A stretch of 41,778 bases of DNA. Origin: Oscillospiraceae bacterium (lineage in GTDB: Bacteria > Bacillota > Clostridia > Oscillospirales > Oscillospiraceae). Location: contig JAHHRX010000017.1 in the NCBI GenBank assembly GCA_020025545.1, positions 1 through 41,778 of the forward strand, in the 5' to 3' direction. Positions 7,958-15,491 of this stretch are shown here, in pieces. The position numbers and the translations under genes are program-made. Under the pieces are notes generated by a model, which saw nothing but the letters and a program-made list of their open reading frames with translations, did not search any database and had not been told where the DNA came from. The stretch's first letter is position 1; every line of letters begins with the position of its first letter.

Positions 7958-8503
7958 TTACTTCTTACCACCGGTCTTACCAACCTTACGGCGGATGACT
8001 TCGGTGGTATACTTGATGCCCTTGCCCTTATAAGGCTCGGGGGGACGCTTAGCGCGGACTTCTGCGGCAAACTGGCCAACGACCTGCTTGTCAACGCCAC
8101 GCACAATGATCTTGTTGGGTGCGGGAACTTCAACAGTGATGCCGGGGATCTCGTCCATGAAAACCTCATGGGAGAAGCCCAAACGCATAACCAGCTGGTT
8201 GCCCTTCTTTTCTGCACGGTAGCCAACGCCGTTGACTTCCAGCTCCTTGCTGAAGCCCTTCTCAACGCCCTCGACCATGTTGCTGACGAGAGTACGGGTC
8301 AGGCCATGCAGGCTCTTGTGCAGATGCTCTTCATCGGGACGCTCGACGGTCAGGACATTGCCCTCAACCTTAACGATCATGTCGGGATGCAGAGTGTGGG
8401 TCAGGGTACCCATAGGTCCCTTAGCGGTGATCACATTGCCTTCGGCAAGGCTCACCGTAACGTTTGCCGGGATGATAACCGGCTTTCTACCAATTCTAGA
8501 CAT
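7958..8503 (-). CDS. rplF: 50S ribosomal protein uL6
   Basis: This is uL6, which lies near the sarcin-ricin loop and the GTPase centre of the 50S. It begins MSRIGRKPVIIPANV, has two tandem repeats of the L6 fold, and carries the C-terminal signature RPPEPYKGKGIKYTTEVIRR, where lysines contact 23S rRNA. The 181-residue length is standard. It lies between rpsH and rplR. Confidence 0.98.
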   Translation of the reverse strand: MSRIGRKPVIIPANVTVSLAEGNVITAKGPMGTLTHTLHPDMIVKVEGNVLTVERPDEEHLHKSLHGLTRTLVSNMVEGVEKGFSKELEVNGVGYRAEKKGNQLVMRLGFSHEVFMDEIPGITVEVPAPNKIIVRGVDKQVVGQFAAEVRAKRPPEPYKGKGIKYTTEVIRRKVGKTGGKK

Positions 8504-8515
8504 CGCTACTCCTCC

Positions 8516-8914
8516 TTACCAGACAAAGGCCAGGACTTCGCCGCCGATGTGCAGCTCACGAGCCTTCTTGTCGGTCATAACACCCTTGGAAGTGGAGACG
8601 ATTGCAATACCCAGGCCCTTCAGGACGTGGGGCATGTCGCCAGCACCTGCGTAAACACGCAGACCGGGCTTAGAAACACGGCGCAGGCCGCTGATGACCT
8701 GTTCCTTCTTGCCCAGATACTTGAGGGTGATGTGAATAATGCCCTGGTTGCCATTGTCCTCGACGGAGAAAGCCTTGATGTAGCCCTCCTCCAGCAGGAT
8801 CTGGGCGATAGCCTTCTTCAGATTGGAAGCAGGCACATCCACAGTTTCGTGCTTTGCAGAGTTCGCGTTCCGAATTCGGGTCAGCATATCTGCTACGGGA
8901 TCGGTGATTTGCAT
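8516..8914 (-). CDS. rpsH: 30S ribosomal protein uS8
   Basis: This is uS8, a primary binder of helix 21 of 16S rRNA. It begins MQITDPVADMLTRIRNAN and ends with the family motif region GIAIVSTSKGVMTDKKARE. The 132-residue length is standard. In E. coli S8 represses the spc operon by binding an mRNA mimic of its rRNA site. Here a long hairpin lies in the unusually wide gap before this gene (8957-9024), which might serve such a role, though this is only an inference. Confidence 0.98.
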   Translation of the reverse strand: MQITDPVADMLTRIRNANSAKHETVDVPASNLKKAIAQILLEEGYIKAFSVEDNGNQGIIHITLKYLGKKEQVISGLRRVSKPGLRVYAGAGDMPHVLKGLGIAIVSTSKGVMTDKKARELHIGGEVLAFVW

Positions 8915-8956
8915 GTTAAAATCCTCCTTATAGAAGTTACGGGCTTAACCCGTTAA

Positions 8957-9024
8957 GGTTCGGGGGTATCCGGGGAATGCGAGCAGGTGTTAGCCTGCTC
9001 CATCTTCCCGGGACGAACCGAACC
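8957..9024 (-). promoter_or_regulatory. Extended hairpin between rpsN and rpsH (possible autoregulatory site)
   Basis: On the minus strand a long imperfect stem fills the 137-nt rpsN-rpsH gap. It consists of GGTTCG/CGAACC, an internal loop, CCCGGGAA/TTCCCCGG with one C-C mismatch, a 3x3 internal loop, then a perfect GAGCAGG/CCTGCTC stem closed by a 6-nt loop. No T-run follows. Neighbouring gaps in this operon are mostly 11-19 nt, so this element stands out. A ribosomal protein (perhaps uS8) or an RNase could act here. No promoter is evident. Confidence 0.65.
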
Positions 9025-9051
9025 GTTTTGACATTTTAATACGAACTACCC

Positions 9052-9237
9052 TTACCAGCTGGCCTTACGAACGCCGGGAATCTGGCCCTTGTAGGCCAAC
9101 TCACGGAAGCAGATACGGCAAACGCCGTAATCACGCAGGTAAGCATGGGGTCTGCCGCAGATCTTGCAGCGGTTGTAGCGGCGGCTGGAAAACTTTGCAT
9201 CAGCCTGCTGCTTCAGGATCATAGACTTTTTAGCCAT
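9052..9237 (-). CDS. rpsN: 30S ribosomal protein uS14, zinc type (type Z)
   Basis: This is the short, zinc-binding form of uS14 in the 30S head. Cysteines C24, C27, C40 and C43 form the CxxC...CxxC site, and the product ends GQIPGVRKASW as in other type Z proteins. The 61-residue length is standard for this class. It is located between rplE and rpsH. Some Firmicutes carry a zinc-free paralogue elsewhere for zinc limitation; none is visible in this window. Confidence 0.97.
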   Translation of the reverse strand: MAKKSMILKQQADAKFSSRRYNRCKICGRPHAYLRDYGVCRICFRELAYKGQIPGVRKASW

Positions 9238-9255
9238 TTATATACCCTCCTAAAA

Positions 9256-9798
9256 TCAAGCCTGGAAGGGAGCGCCCAGCTGGGTCAGCAGCTCTTTGGC
9301 TTCCTCATCGGTAGTGGCAGTGGTGCAGATGCAGATATCCATACCACGGATCTTGTCCACCTTGTCGTACTCGATCTCAGGGAAGATCAGCTGTTCCTTC
9401 AGACCGAAGGCATAATTGCCGCGGCCGTCAAAGGAGTTGGGGTTGATGCCACGGAAGTCACGGACACGGGGCAGTGCAACACTGAACAGACGGTCCAGGA
9501 ATTCGTACATCTTATCGCCGCGAAGGGTAACCTTCACGCCGACAGTTTCGCCCTCACGGAGCTTGAAGTTTGCAACGGACTTACGAGCCTTGCAGGTCAC
9601 AGGCTTCTGGCCGGTGATGGTGGCGATGTCCTTGCAGATAGCTTCGATCTCCTTGGCATTGTTCTTGCTCTCGCCGCAGCCGACGTTCACAATCACTTTG
9701 TCCAGCTTAGGGATCTGCATAACGCTCTTATAGCCGAATTTCTTGTTAAGGGCGGGAGCGATCTCAGCTGTATACTGTTCTTTCATTCTGCTAGCCAT
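9256..9798 (-). CDS. rplE: 50S ribosomal protein uL5
   Basis: This is uL5, a 5S rRNA-binding protein of the central protuberance that touches the P-site tRNA. The start at ATG 9798 is supported by GAGGAGAG seven nt upstream and gives a 180-residue product (MASRMKEQYTAEIAPAL...), the usual length; a longer upstream reading has no ribosome-binding site. Motifs include the IPKLDKVIVNVGCGES block and FPEIEYDKVDKIRGMDI. It lies between rplX and rpsN. Confidence 0.97.
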   Translation of the reverse strand: MASRMKEQYTAEIAPALNKKFGYKSVMQIPKLDKVIVNVGCGESKNNAKEIEAICKDIATITGQKPVTCKARKSVANFKLREGETVGVKVTLRGDKMYEFLDRLFSVALPRVRDFRGINPNSFDGRGNYAFGLKEQLIFPEIEYDKVDKIRGMDICICTTATTDEEAKELLTQLGAPFQA

Positions 9799-9815
9799 GA
9801 TGCATCTCTCCTCTC

Positions 9816-10121
9816 TTAGATTTCGGCGCCGCACTTGCGGCAGATACGGACCTTCTTGCCGTCGACAGTCTTGTAGCCGACGCGGACACCCTTACCGCAC
9901 TTATCGCAGTAAAGAGCAACCTTGCAAGAACGGATGGGGGTCTCGCGCTTTACGATACCACCCTGTTCGCCCTGCTTGCGGGGCTTGGTGTGGCAGGTAG
10001 CAACGTTGACCTTCTCAACGACGAGCATGTTCTTGCTGGGCATTGCCTCAAGAACCTTGCCCTTTGCGCCCTTGTCCTTGCCGGACAGGACAATAACGGT
10101 ATCATTCTTCTTAATGTTCAT
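9816..10121 (-). CDS. rplX: 50S ribosomal protein uL24
   Basis: This is uL24, an assembly initiator of the 50S that lies at the tunnel exit. The KOW motif is at the N-terminus (KNDTVIVLSGKDKGAKGKVL), and the C-terminal part holds two CxxC-like pairs (YCDKCGKG and ICRKCGAEI), as in many Firmicutes. The length is 101 residues. It lies between rplN and rplE. Confidence 0.97.
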   Translation of the reverse strand: MNIKKNDTVIVLSGKDKGAKGKVLEAMPSKNMLVVEKVNVATCHTKPRKQGEQGGIVKRETPIRSCKVALYCDKCGKGVRVGYKTVDGKKVRICRKCGAEI

Positions 10122-10135
10122 ACCTTGGTTCCCCC

Positions 10136-10504
10136 TTAGATGACTTCGGGAGCAAGGGAGAGGATCTTCATGAAATCTCTCTCGCGCAGCTCACGAGCAA
10201 CCGGTCCAAAGATACGGGTACCACGAGGGTTCTTATCGTCCTTGATCAGAACAGCAGCGTTCTCATCAAAGCGGACATAAGTGCCGTCCTCACGACGGAC
10301 GCCCCGCTTGGTACGGACGATAACAGCCTTAACCACATCGCCCTTCTTCACAGTACCGCCGGGAGCAGCCTTACGAACAGAAGCAACAATAACGTCGCCG
10401 ATGTTGCCATATCTGCGCTTGGAACCGCCGAGAACCCGGATGGTGTGGATCTCTTTTGCGCCGGTGTTGTCGGCAACCTTCAGGTAGCTTTCCTGTTGAA
10501 TCAT
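10136..10504 (-). CDS. rplN: 50S ribosomal protein uL14
   Basis: This is uL14, on the 50S face that bridges to the 30S and is the docking site of silencing factor RsfS. It begins MIQQESYLKVADNTGAKEI and holds the family blocks GDVIVASVRKAAPGG and VIVRTKRGVRREDGT. The 122-residue length is standard. It lies between rpsQ and rplX. Confidence 0.98.
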   Translation of the reverse strand: MIQQESYLKVADNTGAKEIHTIRVLGGSKRRYGNIGDVIVASVRKAAPGGTVKKGDVVKAVIVRTKRGVRREDGTYVRFDENAAVLIKDDKNPRGTRIFGPVARELRERDFMKILSLAPEVI

Positions 10505-10519
10505 AGTTGTCCGACCTCC

Positions 10520-10783
10520 TTACTTAGCCTTTTCGATGATTCTGATGAGTCTCCATCTCTTGTCCTTGGACAGGGGACGAGTCTCCATGACCTCAACGGT
10601 ATCGCCGATGCCACACTCGTTGTTTTCGTCGTGTGCCTTCAGCTTGTAAGTCCGCTTCATGGTCTTCTTATACAGAGGATGCTGATAGCTATCCTCAACC
10701 GCAACCACAATGGTCTTGTCCATCTTATCGGAGACAACCTGACCAATTCTGGTTTTGCGGAAAGCTCTTGTATTCTCAGTCAT
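10520..10783 (-). CDS. rpsQ: 30S ribosomal protein uS17
   Basis: This is uS17, a primary binder of the 5' domain of 16S rRNA with an OB fold. Motifs are RIGQVVSDKMDKTIVVAVE and AHDENNECGIGDTVEVMETRPLSKDK (shown here in part: GIGDTVEVMETRPLSKDKRW). The length is 87 residues. It lies between rpmC and rplN. Confidence 0.97.
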   Translation of the reverse strand: MTENTRAFRKTRIGQVVSDKMDKTIVVAVEDSYQHPLYKKTMKRTYKLKAHDENNECGIGDTVEVMETRPLSKDKRWRLIRIIEKAK

Positions 10784-10797
10784 AATCGCTTACCTCC

Positions 10798-10995
10798 TCA
10801 GACGTTGGTCTCTTTCTCACGAATAATGGTCTTGACGCGGGCGATGTCCTTCTTGACTGCCGCAATCTGCATGGGGTTTTCCAGCTGGTTGGTGGCATGC
10901 TGCATGCGGAGCATGAACAGATCCTTCTTCAGGTCTGCCAGCTTCTTGCTCAGCTCTTCAACAGACAGGTTCTTGATTTCCTTTGCCTTCATCAT
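10798..10995 (-). CDS. rpmC: 50S ribosomal protein uL29
   Basis: This is uL29, a two-helix protein at the tunnel exit where SRP and trigger factor dock. Typical segments are the N-terminal MKAKEIKNLSVEEL and LFMLRMQHATNQLENP. The length is 65 residues from the first of two adjacent ATGs (10995), which overlaps the last base of the rplP stop (TAATG). The second ATG at 10992 gives 64 residues and is equally possible. No strong Shine-Dalgarno is visible, so translation is probably coupled to rplP. Confidence 0.96.
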   Translation of the reverse strand: MMKAKEIKNLSVEELSKKLADLKKDLFMLRMQHATNQLENPMQIAAVKKDIARVKTIIREKETNV

Positions 10996-11429
10996 TATTC
11001 ACCACCAATCTCAGTAACAGGCTCTTCCTTCTTGATGATGCGAGTCTTGATGGGCAGCTTGTGCTGTGCCAGACGCAGGGCCTCACGAGCAACTTCCTCG
11101 GAAACACCGCCGATCTCAAACATCACCTTCTGGTTCTTCACAACTGCGACCCAGCCTTCGGGAGCGCCCTTACCGGAACCCATTCGGGAACCCAGGCCCT
11201 TCTTGGAATAAGGCTTGTCGGGGAAAATCTTGATCCAGACCTTACCGCCACGCTTGGTATAACGGGTCATGGCGATACGAGCAGCCTCGATCTGGTTGCC
11301 GGTGATCCATGCGGGCTCCAGAGCCTGGATACCGAAGTCACCGTAAACAACCTTATTGCCGCGAGAGGCAGTGCCGGTCATACGACCACGCTGAACCTTG
11401 CGGTACTTAACTCTTTTGGGCATCAGCAT
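10995..11429 (-). CDS. rplP: 50S ribosomal protein uL16
   Basis: This is uL16, which orients the A-site tRNA and is added late in 50S assembly. It has the blocks LMPKRVKYRKVQRGRMTG, RGGKVWIKIFPDKPYSKKG and RMGSGKGAPEGWVAVV. The 144-residue length is standard. ATG 11429 is chosen because AGGAGG lies 9 nt upstream; an internal ATG (11423) would give the more common MPKR start but with poor spacing. The start overlaps the rpsC stop by one base (TAATG). Confidence 0.97.
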   Translation of the reverse strand: MLMPKRVKYRKVQRGRMTGTASRGNKVVYGDFGIQALEPAWITGNQIEAARIAMTRYTKRGGKVWIKIFPDKPYSKKGLGSRMGSGKGAPEGWVAVVKNQKVMFEIGGVSEEVAREALRLAQHKLPIKTRIIKKEEPVTEIGGE

Positions 11430-12190
11430 TAGCGGTTGCCTCCTTCTCTGCGATAATTGGGTCTGTCACCACGGCGGTCATTGCGACGGTCACCGTTACG
11501 GCGATCGCGGCGCTCACGACGCTCACGGGGAGCGGGCTCGGGAGCAGCTGCGCGCAGGGTGGTGTTCAGAACCTCGCCCTTGTAGATCCAAACCTTAACG
11601 CCGATGCGGCCATAAGTGGTGGCAGCCTCAGCAAAGCCGTACTCAATGTCAGCACGGATGGTCTGCAGGGGAATGGTGCCCTCGTGGTAGGACTCGGAGC
11701 GAGCGATTTCAGCGCCGCCCAGACGACCGCTGCAGCTAACCTTGATGCCCTTGGCACCCAGGCGAGTAGCCTGCTGCATAGCCTTCTTCATTGCACGGCG
11801 GAAGGAAATACGCTTCTCCAGCTGCTGAGCGATGTTCTCAGCTACCAGCTGGGCGTTCAGGTCGGGGCTGCGAACCTCAACGATGTTCAGGTTTACGCTC
11901 TTGCCCAGACGCTTCTCCATGTCCTTGCGCAGGTTCTCGATTTCGGCACCAGCCTTACCGATAACCACGCCGGGACGGGAGCAGTTGATGTTGATCTTGA
12001 TCTTGCCGTTAGAACGCTCGATCTCGATCTTTGCGACGCCAGCGGCGTACAGCTTGTTCTTCAGATACTTACGGATGTTGTAGTCTTCGACGACCAGGTC
12101 ACCGACCTGGTCCTCGCGGGCGTACCAGCGGGAATCCCAATCCTTGATAACGCCTACCCGCAGTCCATGGGGATTAACTTTCTGTCCCAT
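11429..12190 (-). CDS. rpsC: 30S ribosomal protein uS3 with Arg-rich C-terminal tail
   Basis: This is uS3 of the 30S head, at the mRNA entry channel, with unwinding activity together with uS4/uS5. The N-terminal KH domain includes the GVVIGKAGAEIENLR loop (about residues 75-90), and the C-terminal S3 domain contains GRLGGAEIARSE and the IGVKVWIYKGE motif. At 253 residues it is longer than the usual 210-235. The last 30 or so residues are a low-complexity tail of Arg, Asp, Asn and Gly. It lies between rplV and rplP. Confidence 0.98.
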   Translation of the reverse strand: MGQKVNPHGLRVGVIKDWDSRWYAREDQVGDLVVEDYNIRKYLKNKLYAAGVAKIEIERSNGKIKININCSRPGVVIGKAGAEIENLRKDMEKRLGKSVNLNIVEVRSPDLNAQLVAENIAQQLEKRISFRRAMKKAMQQATRLGAKGIKVSCSGRLGGAEIARSESYHEGTIPLQTIRADIEYGFAEAATTYGRIGVKVWIYKGEVLNTTLRAAAPEPAPRERRERRDRRNGDRRNDRRGDRPNYRREGGNR

Positions 12191-12203
12191 AGCTACCTCC
12201 TGA

Positions 12204-12539
12204 TTAAGCCTTCTCGCTCACACCGATAGTGATGTGAGTGGTTCTCTTATTGATCCGAACGAAACCACGGCGAGATGCGATGCGGCCACGCTTCAGAATG
12301 GGGCCGGGGTTCGCAATCACAGTGGAGACATAGAGATTGTCGGCGTTCATGCCGTTGTTGTGCTCGGCGTTGGCCACAGCACTCTTCAGCAGCTTAGCCA
12401 TAGGCTCGCAGGCTGCCTTAGAGGTCTGGTTCAGGTACGCGGTAGCGGTCTTAACGTCCAGGCCCCGGATCATGTCGCAAACCAGCTTCACCTTGCGGGG
12501 GGACATACGGACATACTTAACATGTGCAAATGCTTCCAT
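12204..12539 (-). CDS. rplV: 50S ribosomal protein uL22
   Basis: This is uL22, which spans the subunit and whose beta-hairpin lines the exit tunnel beside uL4; changes there can give macrolide resistance. Blocks are HVKYVRMSPRKVKLVCDMIRG-like (ARMSPRK type), NAEHNNGMNADNLYV, and the hairpin GPILKRGRIASRRGFVRINKR in part. The 111-residue length is standard, with no insertion or deletion noticed in the hairpin. It lies between rpsS and rpsC. Confidence 0.97.
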   Translation of the reverse strand: MEAFAHVKYVRMSPRKVKLVCDMIRGLDVKTATAYLNQTSKAACEPMAKLLKSAVANAEHNNGMNADNLYVSTVIANPGPILKRGRIASRRGFVRINKRTTHITIGVSEKA

Positions 12540-12551
12540 TTTCGTACCTCC

Positions 12552-12830
12552 TTACTTACTGTTAGCGGTCTTGCTGCCGGAGTGACCACGGAAAGAACGG
12601 GTGGGAACAAACTCACCCAGCTTGTGACCAACCATATCCTCGGTGATATACACGGGAACATGCTTGCGGCCATCATGGACAGCGATGGTGTGACCTACAA
12701 AGGAGGGGAAGATGGTGGAAGCTCTGGACCAGGTCTTCAGAACCTTCTTCTCGCCGGCCTTGTTGAGCTCCTCGACACGCTTATACAGCTCGGGAGCTAC
12801 GAAAGGGCCCTTCTTGATACTTCTGCTCAT
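12552..12830 (-). CDS. rpsS: 30S ribosomal protein uS19
   Basis: This is uS19 of the 30S head, which contacts uS13 and intersubunit bridge B1. It begins MSRSIKKGPFVAPELYKR and contains TWSRASTIFPSFVGHTIAVH and the GHKLGEFVPTRSFRGHSG motif. The length is 92 residues. It lies between rplB and rplV. Confidence 0.98.
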   Translation of the reverse strand: MSRSIKKGPFVAPELYKRVEELNKAGEKKVLKTWSRASTIFPSFVGHTIAVHDGRKHVPVYITEDMVGHKLGEFVPTRSFRGHSGSKTANSK

Positions 12831-12842
12831 TTCATTTCCTCC

Positions 12843-13679
12843 TTACTTGCTGTTTCTGCGCTTGACGATGAACTTATCAGTGGGGTTCTTCGTCTTACGA
12901 GTCTTATAGCCCATTGCAGGCTTGCCCCAAGGAGTAACAGGGCCAGGACGACCGACAGGTGCGCGGCCCTCACCACCACCGTGGGGGTGATCGTTGGGGT
13001 TCATGACAGAACCACGAACGGTGGGACGGATACCCATATGACGGGTACGGCCAGCCTTACCGATGTGGACATTCTCATGATCGATGTTGCCAACCTGACC
13101 GATGCAGGCAGTGCAGTTGATCCGAACATAGCGGACTTCGCCGGAGGGCAGACGGACCTGAGCCAGCTCACCTTCCTTAGCCATCAGCTGTGCAGCAACG
13201 CCGGCGGACCGGACAAGCTGAGCACCGCAGCCGGGCTGAAGCTCGATGTTGTGGATAACGGTACCGACAGGGATGTTGGCAATGGGCAGGCAGTTGCCGG
13301 GCTTGATATCCGCAGAAGCGGAGGAGACAACCTGATCGCCGGCCTTCAGGCCGACAGGAGCCAGGATGTAGCTCAGAGTGTTGTCCTCATAACGGATGAG
13401 GGCGATGAAAGCGGACCGGTTGGGATCGTACTCAATGCGCTCAACAGTAGCGGGCATATCCAGCTTCTGACGCTTGAAGTCGATGATACGGTACTTTCTC
13501 TTGTTGCCGCCGCCGCGATGGCGAACGGTGATGTGACCATAGCTGTTGCGACCTGCGCTCTTCTTGAGGGTCTCAACCAGGCTACGCTCAGGTTTTGCCT
13601 TCTTATCCACACCGTCGAATGCAGAAACAGTCATGTTCCGGCGTGCAGCGGTGTAAGGCTTAAAAGTATTAATAGCCAT
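12843..13679 (-). CDS. rplB: 50S ribosomal protein uL2
   Basis: This is uL2, one of the largest and most conserved 50S proteins, needed for subunit association and peptidyl transferase activity. Blocks include GRNSYGHITVRHRGGGNKRK (about residues 44-63), YILAPVGLKAGD and the C-terminal VRGSVMNPNDHPHGGGEGRA, which holds the functionally important histidine (the HPHGGGEG loop). The 278-residue length is standard. It lies between rplW and rpsS. Confidence 0.99.
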   Translation of the reverse strand: MAINTFKPYTAARRNMTVSAFDGVDKKAKPERSLVETLKKSAGRNSYGHITVRHRGGGNKRKYRIIDFKRQKLDMPATVERIEYDPNRSAFIALIRYEDNTLSYILAPVGLKAGDQVVSSASADIKPGNCLPIANIPVGTVIHNIELQPGCGAQLVRSAGVAAQLMAKEGELAQVRLPSGEVRYVRINCTACIGQVGNIDHENVHIGKAGRTRHMGIRPTVRGSVMNPNDHPHGGGEGRAPVGRPGPVTPWGKPAMGYKTRKTKNPTDKFIVKRRNSK

Positions 13680-13707
13680 TTGCGTTTCGCTCCTTTATTG
13701 AGATTGG

Positions 13708-14004
13708 TTAGACCATACCCTCGAACAGCTCGATGGTCTTGGAATCGGCAGTCAGAGTTACGATTGCCTTCTTGTAAGCAGGACGGCGGCCGGCAGGATA
13801 TGCACCGGTGCGCTTAACCTTGCCCTGCATACGGACGGTGTTGACCTTAGCGACCTTAACCTCGAAAGCCTGCTCGACAGCAGCCTTGATCTCGGTCTTG
13901 TCAGCGTCAACATCTACCATGAAAACGTACTTCTTGTCAGCCACGTCTGCCATGGACTGCTCGGTAATAACCGGGCGCTTGATGATGTCGTAAATGTTCT
14001 TCAT
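13708..14004 (-). CDS. rplW: 50S ribosomal protein uL23
   Basis: This is uL23 at the tunnel exit, the main docking site for trigger factor and SRP. It begins MKNIYDIIKRPVITEQSMA and has the family region KTEIKAAVEQAFEVKVAKVN and the GKVKRTGAYPAGRRPAYKKA loop. The 98-residue length is normal. Its ATG overlaps the rplD stop by one base (TAATG), so translation is likely coupled. Confidence 0.98.
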   Translation of the reverse strand: MKNIYDIIKRPVITEQSMADVADKKYVFMVDVDADKTEIKAAVEQAFEVKVAKVNTVRMQGKVKRTGAYPAGRRPAYKKAIVTLTADSKTIELFEGMV

Positions 14005-14627
14005 TATGCGAATACCTCCACGATCTTCTGCAGAGCCGCCTGATCGACAACCAGCTTATCAGCGTTTACGATGTCGTAAACATTGATGAGGTTAGCGAAG
14101 GTAACAGCACAGCCGGGGATGTTGCGGCCGGACTTGACCACATTCTGGTCAGCGGCAGCGGTAACGACCAGGGACTTCTTGTCAGCACCGACAGCTGCCA
14201 GAAAAGCAGCGAATTCCTTGGTCTTGGGAGCGTCCATCTTGATGGAGTCAATGACCACGATCTGAGCCTCTGCAGCCTTTGCGCTGAGTGCGGACTTCAG
14301 AGCCAGACGGCGAGCCTTCTTGTTCAGGGTGTAGCTGTAATCGCGGGGCTTGGGAGCGAATGCGATACCGCCGTGGGTCCACTGAGGAGCACGGGTGCTG
14401 CCCTGACGAGCACGGCCGGTACCCTTCTGACGCCAAGGCTTACGGCCGCCGCCGGAAACCTCTGCACGGGTCAGAGCACTCTGTGTGCCCTGGCGGCAGT
14501 TAGCCAGATGGTTCTTGACCACGTCATGAACGACAGACTCATTGGGGGTTACGCCGAACACAGCTTCGGAGAGTTCGATCTCGCCAACCAGCTTGCCGGA
14601 CATATCATAAACATTAGTCTTAAGCAT
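14004..14627 (-). CDS. rplD: 50S ribosomal protein uL4
   Basis: This is uL4, whose extended loop lines the exit tunnel. In E. coli it also represses the S10 operon through the rpsJ leader. Motifs are RAEVSGGGRKPWRQKGTGRA (loop start), GSTRAPQWTHGGIAFAPKPR, and the C-terminal NLINVYDIVNADKLVV. The 207-residue length is standard. The structured leader before rpsJ in this window might be its target, but this is untested. Confidence 0.98.
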   Translation of the reverse strand: MLKTNVYDMSGKLVGEIELSEAVFGVTPNESVVHDVVKNHLANCRQGTQSALTRAEVSGGGRKPWRQKGTGRARQGSTRAPQWTHGGIAFAPKPRDYSYTLNKKARRLALKSALSAKAAEAQIVVIDSIKMDAPKTKEFAAFLAAVGADKKSLVVTAAADQNVVKSGRNIPGCAVTFANLINVYDIVNADKLVVDQAALQKIVEVFA

Positions 14628-14646
14628 GATTTAAGATCTCCTTTCC

Positions 14647-15366
14647 TTAGCCTCTTGCGGAAGCCTTCTGGGGGTTTCTGCCGGAAGCCTTCTGCGGGTT
14701 CTTGCTGATGCCGGTAGCAACAGTCTTGACCTTGTTGTTCTTAACAGTGTTGCGCAGGTAAACCAGACCGCCCTTGGGGCCGGGGATGGCGCCGCGGATA
14801 ACGATCATGTTCAGTTCTGCATCAACCTTGACGACATCCAGGTTCTCAATGGTAACCTGAACATTGCCCATCTGACCAGCACCGATCTTACCGGGGAAGA
14901 TGCGGGACTGATGGGAAGATGCGCCCATGGAACCAGCATGACGGTGAACAGGGCCGCCGCCGTGGGTCATGTCGGTACGGTGTGCGCCGTGGCGCTTGAT
15001 AACACCCTGATAACCGTGGCCCTTGCTGATGCCGGTAACGTCGATCTTGTCGCCAGCAGCGAAGGTGTCAGCCTTAACTTCGTCGCCGACATTCATGTCA
15101 GCAGCGTTATCCAGCTTGAACTCCTTCAGGTACTTCTTGGGGGCAACGCCAGCCTTTTTCAGGTGGCCTGCCTCAGGCTTGCTGAGCTTGGCTTCCTTAA
15201 CGTCGCCATATCCCAGCTGGACGGCAGTGTAGCCGTCAGTTTCGGTGGTCTTCTTCTGAGTAACAACGCAGGGACCGGCTTCCACTACGGTGACCGGAAT
15301 AACCTTGCCGTTCTCATCGAAGATCTGGGTCATGCCCACTTTCTTGCCGATGATTGCTTTCTGCAT
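14647..15366 (-). CDS. rplC: 50S ribosomal protein uL3 with duplicated C-terminal tail
   Basis: This is uL3, an early assembly protein that reaches the peptidyl transferase centre. Motifs include MQKAIIGKKVGMTQIFDENG, the GKGHGYQGVIKRHG-type segment (SKGHGYQGVIKRHGAHR), and HAGSMGASSHQSRIFPGKIG. The product is 239 residues, longer than the usual 205-220. The excess is a C-terminal tail with two copies of NPQK-AS-(G/A)R encoded by a 24-nt tandem duplication near 14658-14705. It lies between rpsJ and rplD. Confidence 0.98.
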   Translation of the reverse strand: MQKAIIGKKVGMTQIFDENGKVIPVTVVEAGPCVVTQKKTTETDGYTAVQLGYGDVKEAKLSKPEAGHLKKAGVAPKKYLKEFKLDNAADMNVGDEVKADTFAAGDKIDVTGISKGHGYQGVIKRHGAHRTDMTHGGGPVHRHAGSMGASSHQSRIFPGKIGAGQMGNVQVTIENLDVVKVDAELNMIVIRGAIPGPKGGLVYLRNTVKNNKVKTVATGISKNPQKASGRNPQKASARG

Positions 15367-15491
15367 TTTGGTTTTCTCCTTTGATTAGGTTATTGGTTGA
15401 CTTGAGCATTGGGAACTCTTGCCAACATGACCCGTCCGCCCGATGCCAGACAGTGCGGGCAGCGGTAATTCCTATATAGAATGTATAGAAA
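15367..15491 (-). other. 125-nt rpsJ-rplC gap with GC-rich hairpin
   Basis: Most gaps in this operon are below 20 nt, but rpsJ and rplC are 125 nt apart. On the minus strand the first half contains CCG-CT-GCCCG pairing with CGGGC-GGA-CGG around a 13-nt loop (about 15435-15465). A normal AGGAG lies before rplC. I see no convincing promoter or T-run. It may be a processing site or a regulatory leader for the rplC-onward genes. Confidence 0.5.

Noticed and set aside
5004..8956. Open frames of 684 and 636 codons on the plus strand opposite rplO-secY and the spc genes
   Set aside because: They are antisense shadows of secY, rplO and the ribosomal protein genes. Low-complexity composition (rich in H, Q, N, L, D) fits reverse reading of GC-rich codons, and no start signal is visible.
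12234..13817. A 527-codon plus-strand frame opposite rplV-rpsS-rplB-rplW
   Set aside because: It is an antisense shadow crossing four real genes with no ribosome-binding site.
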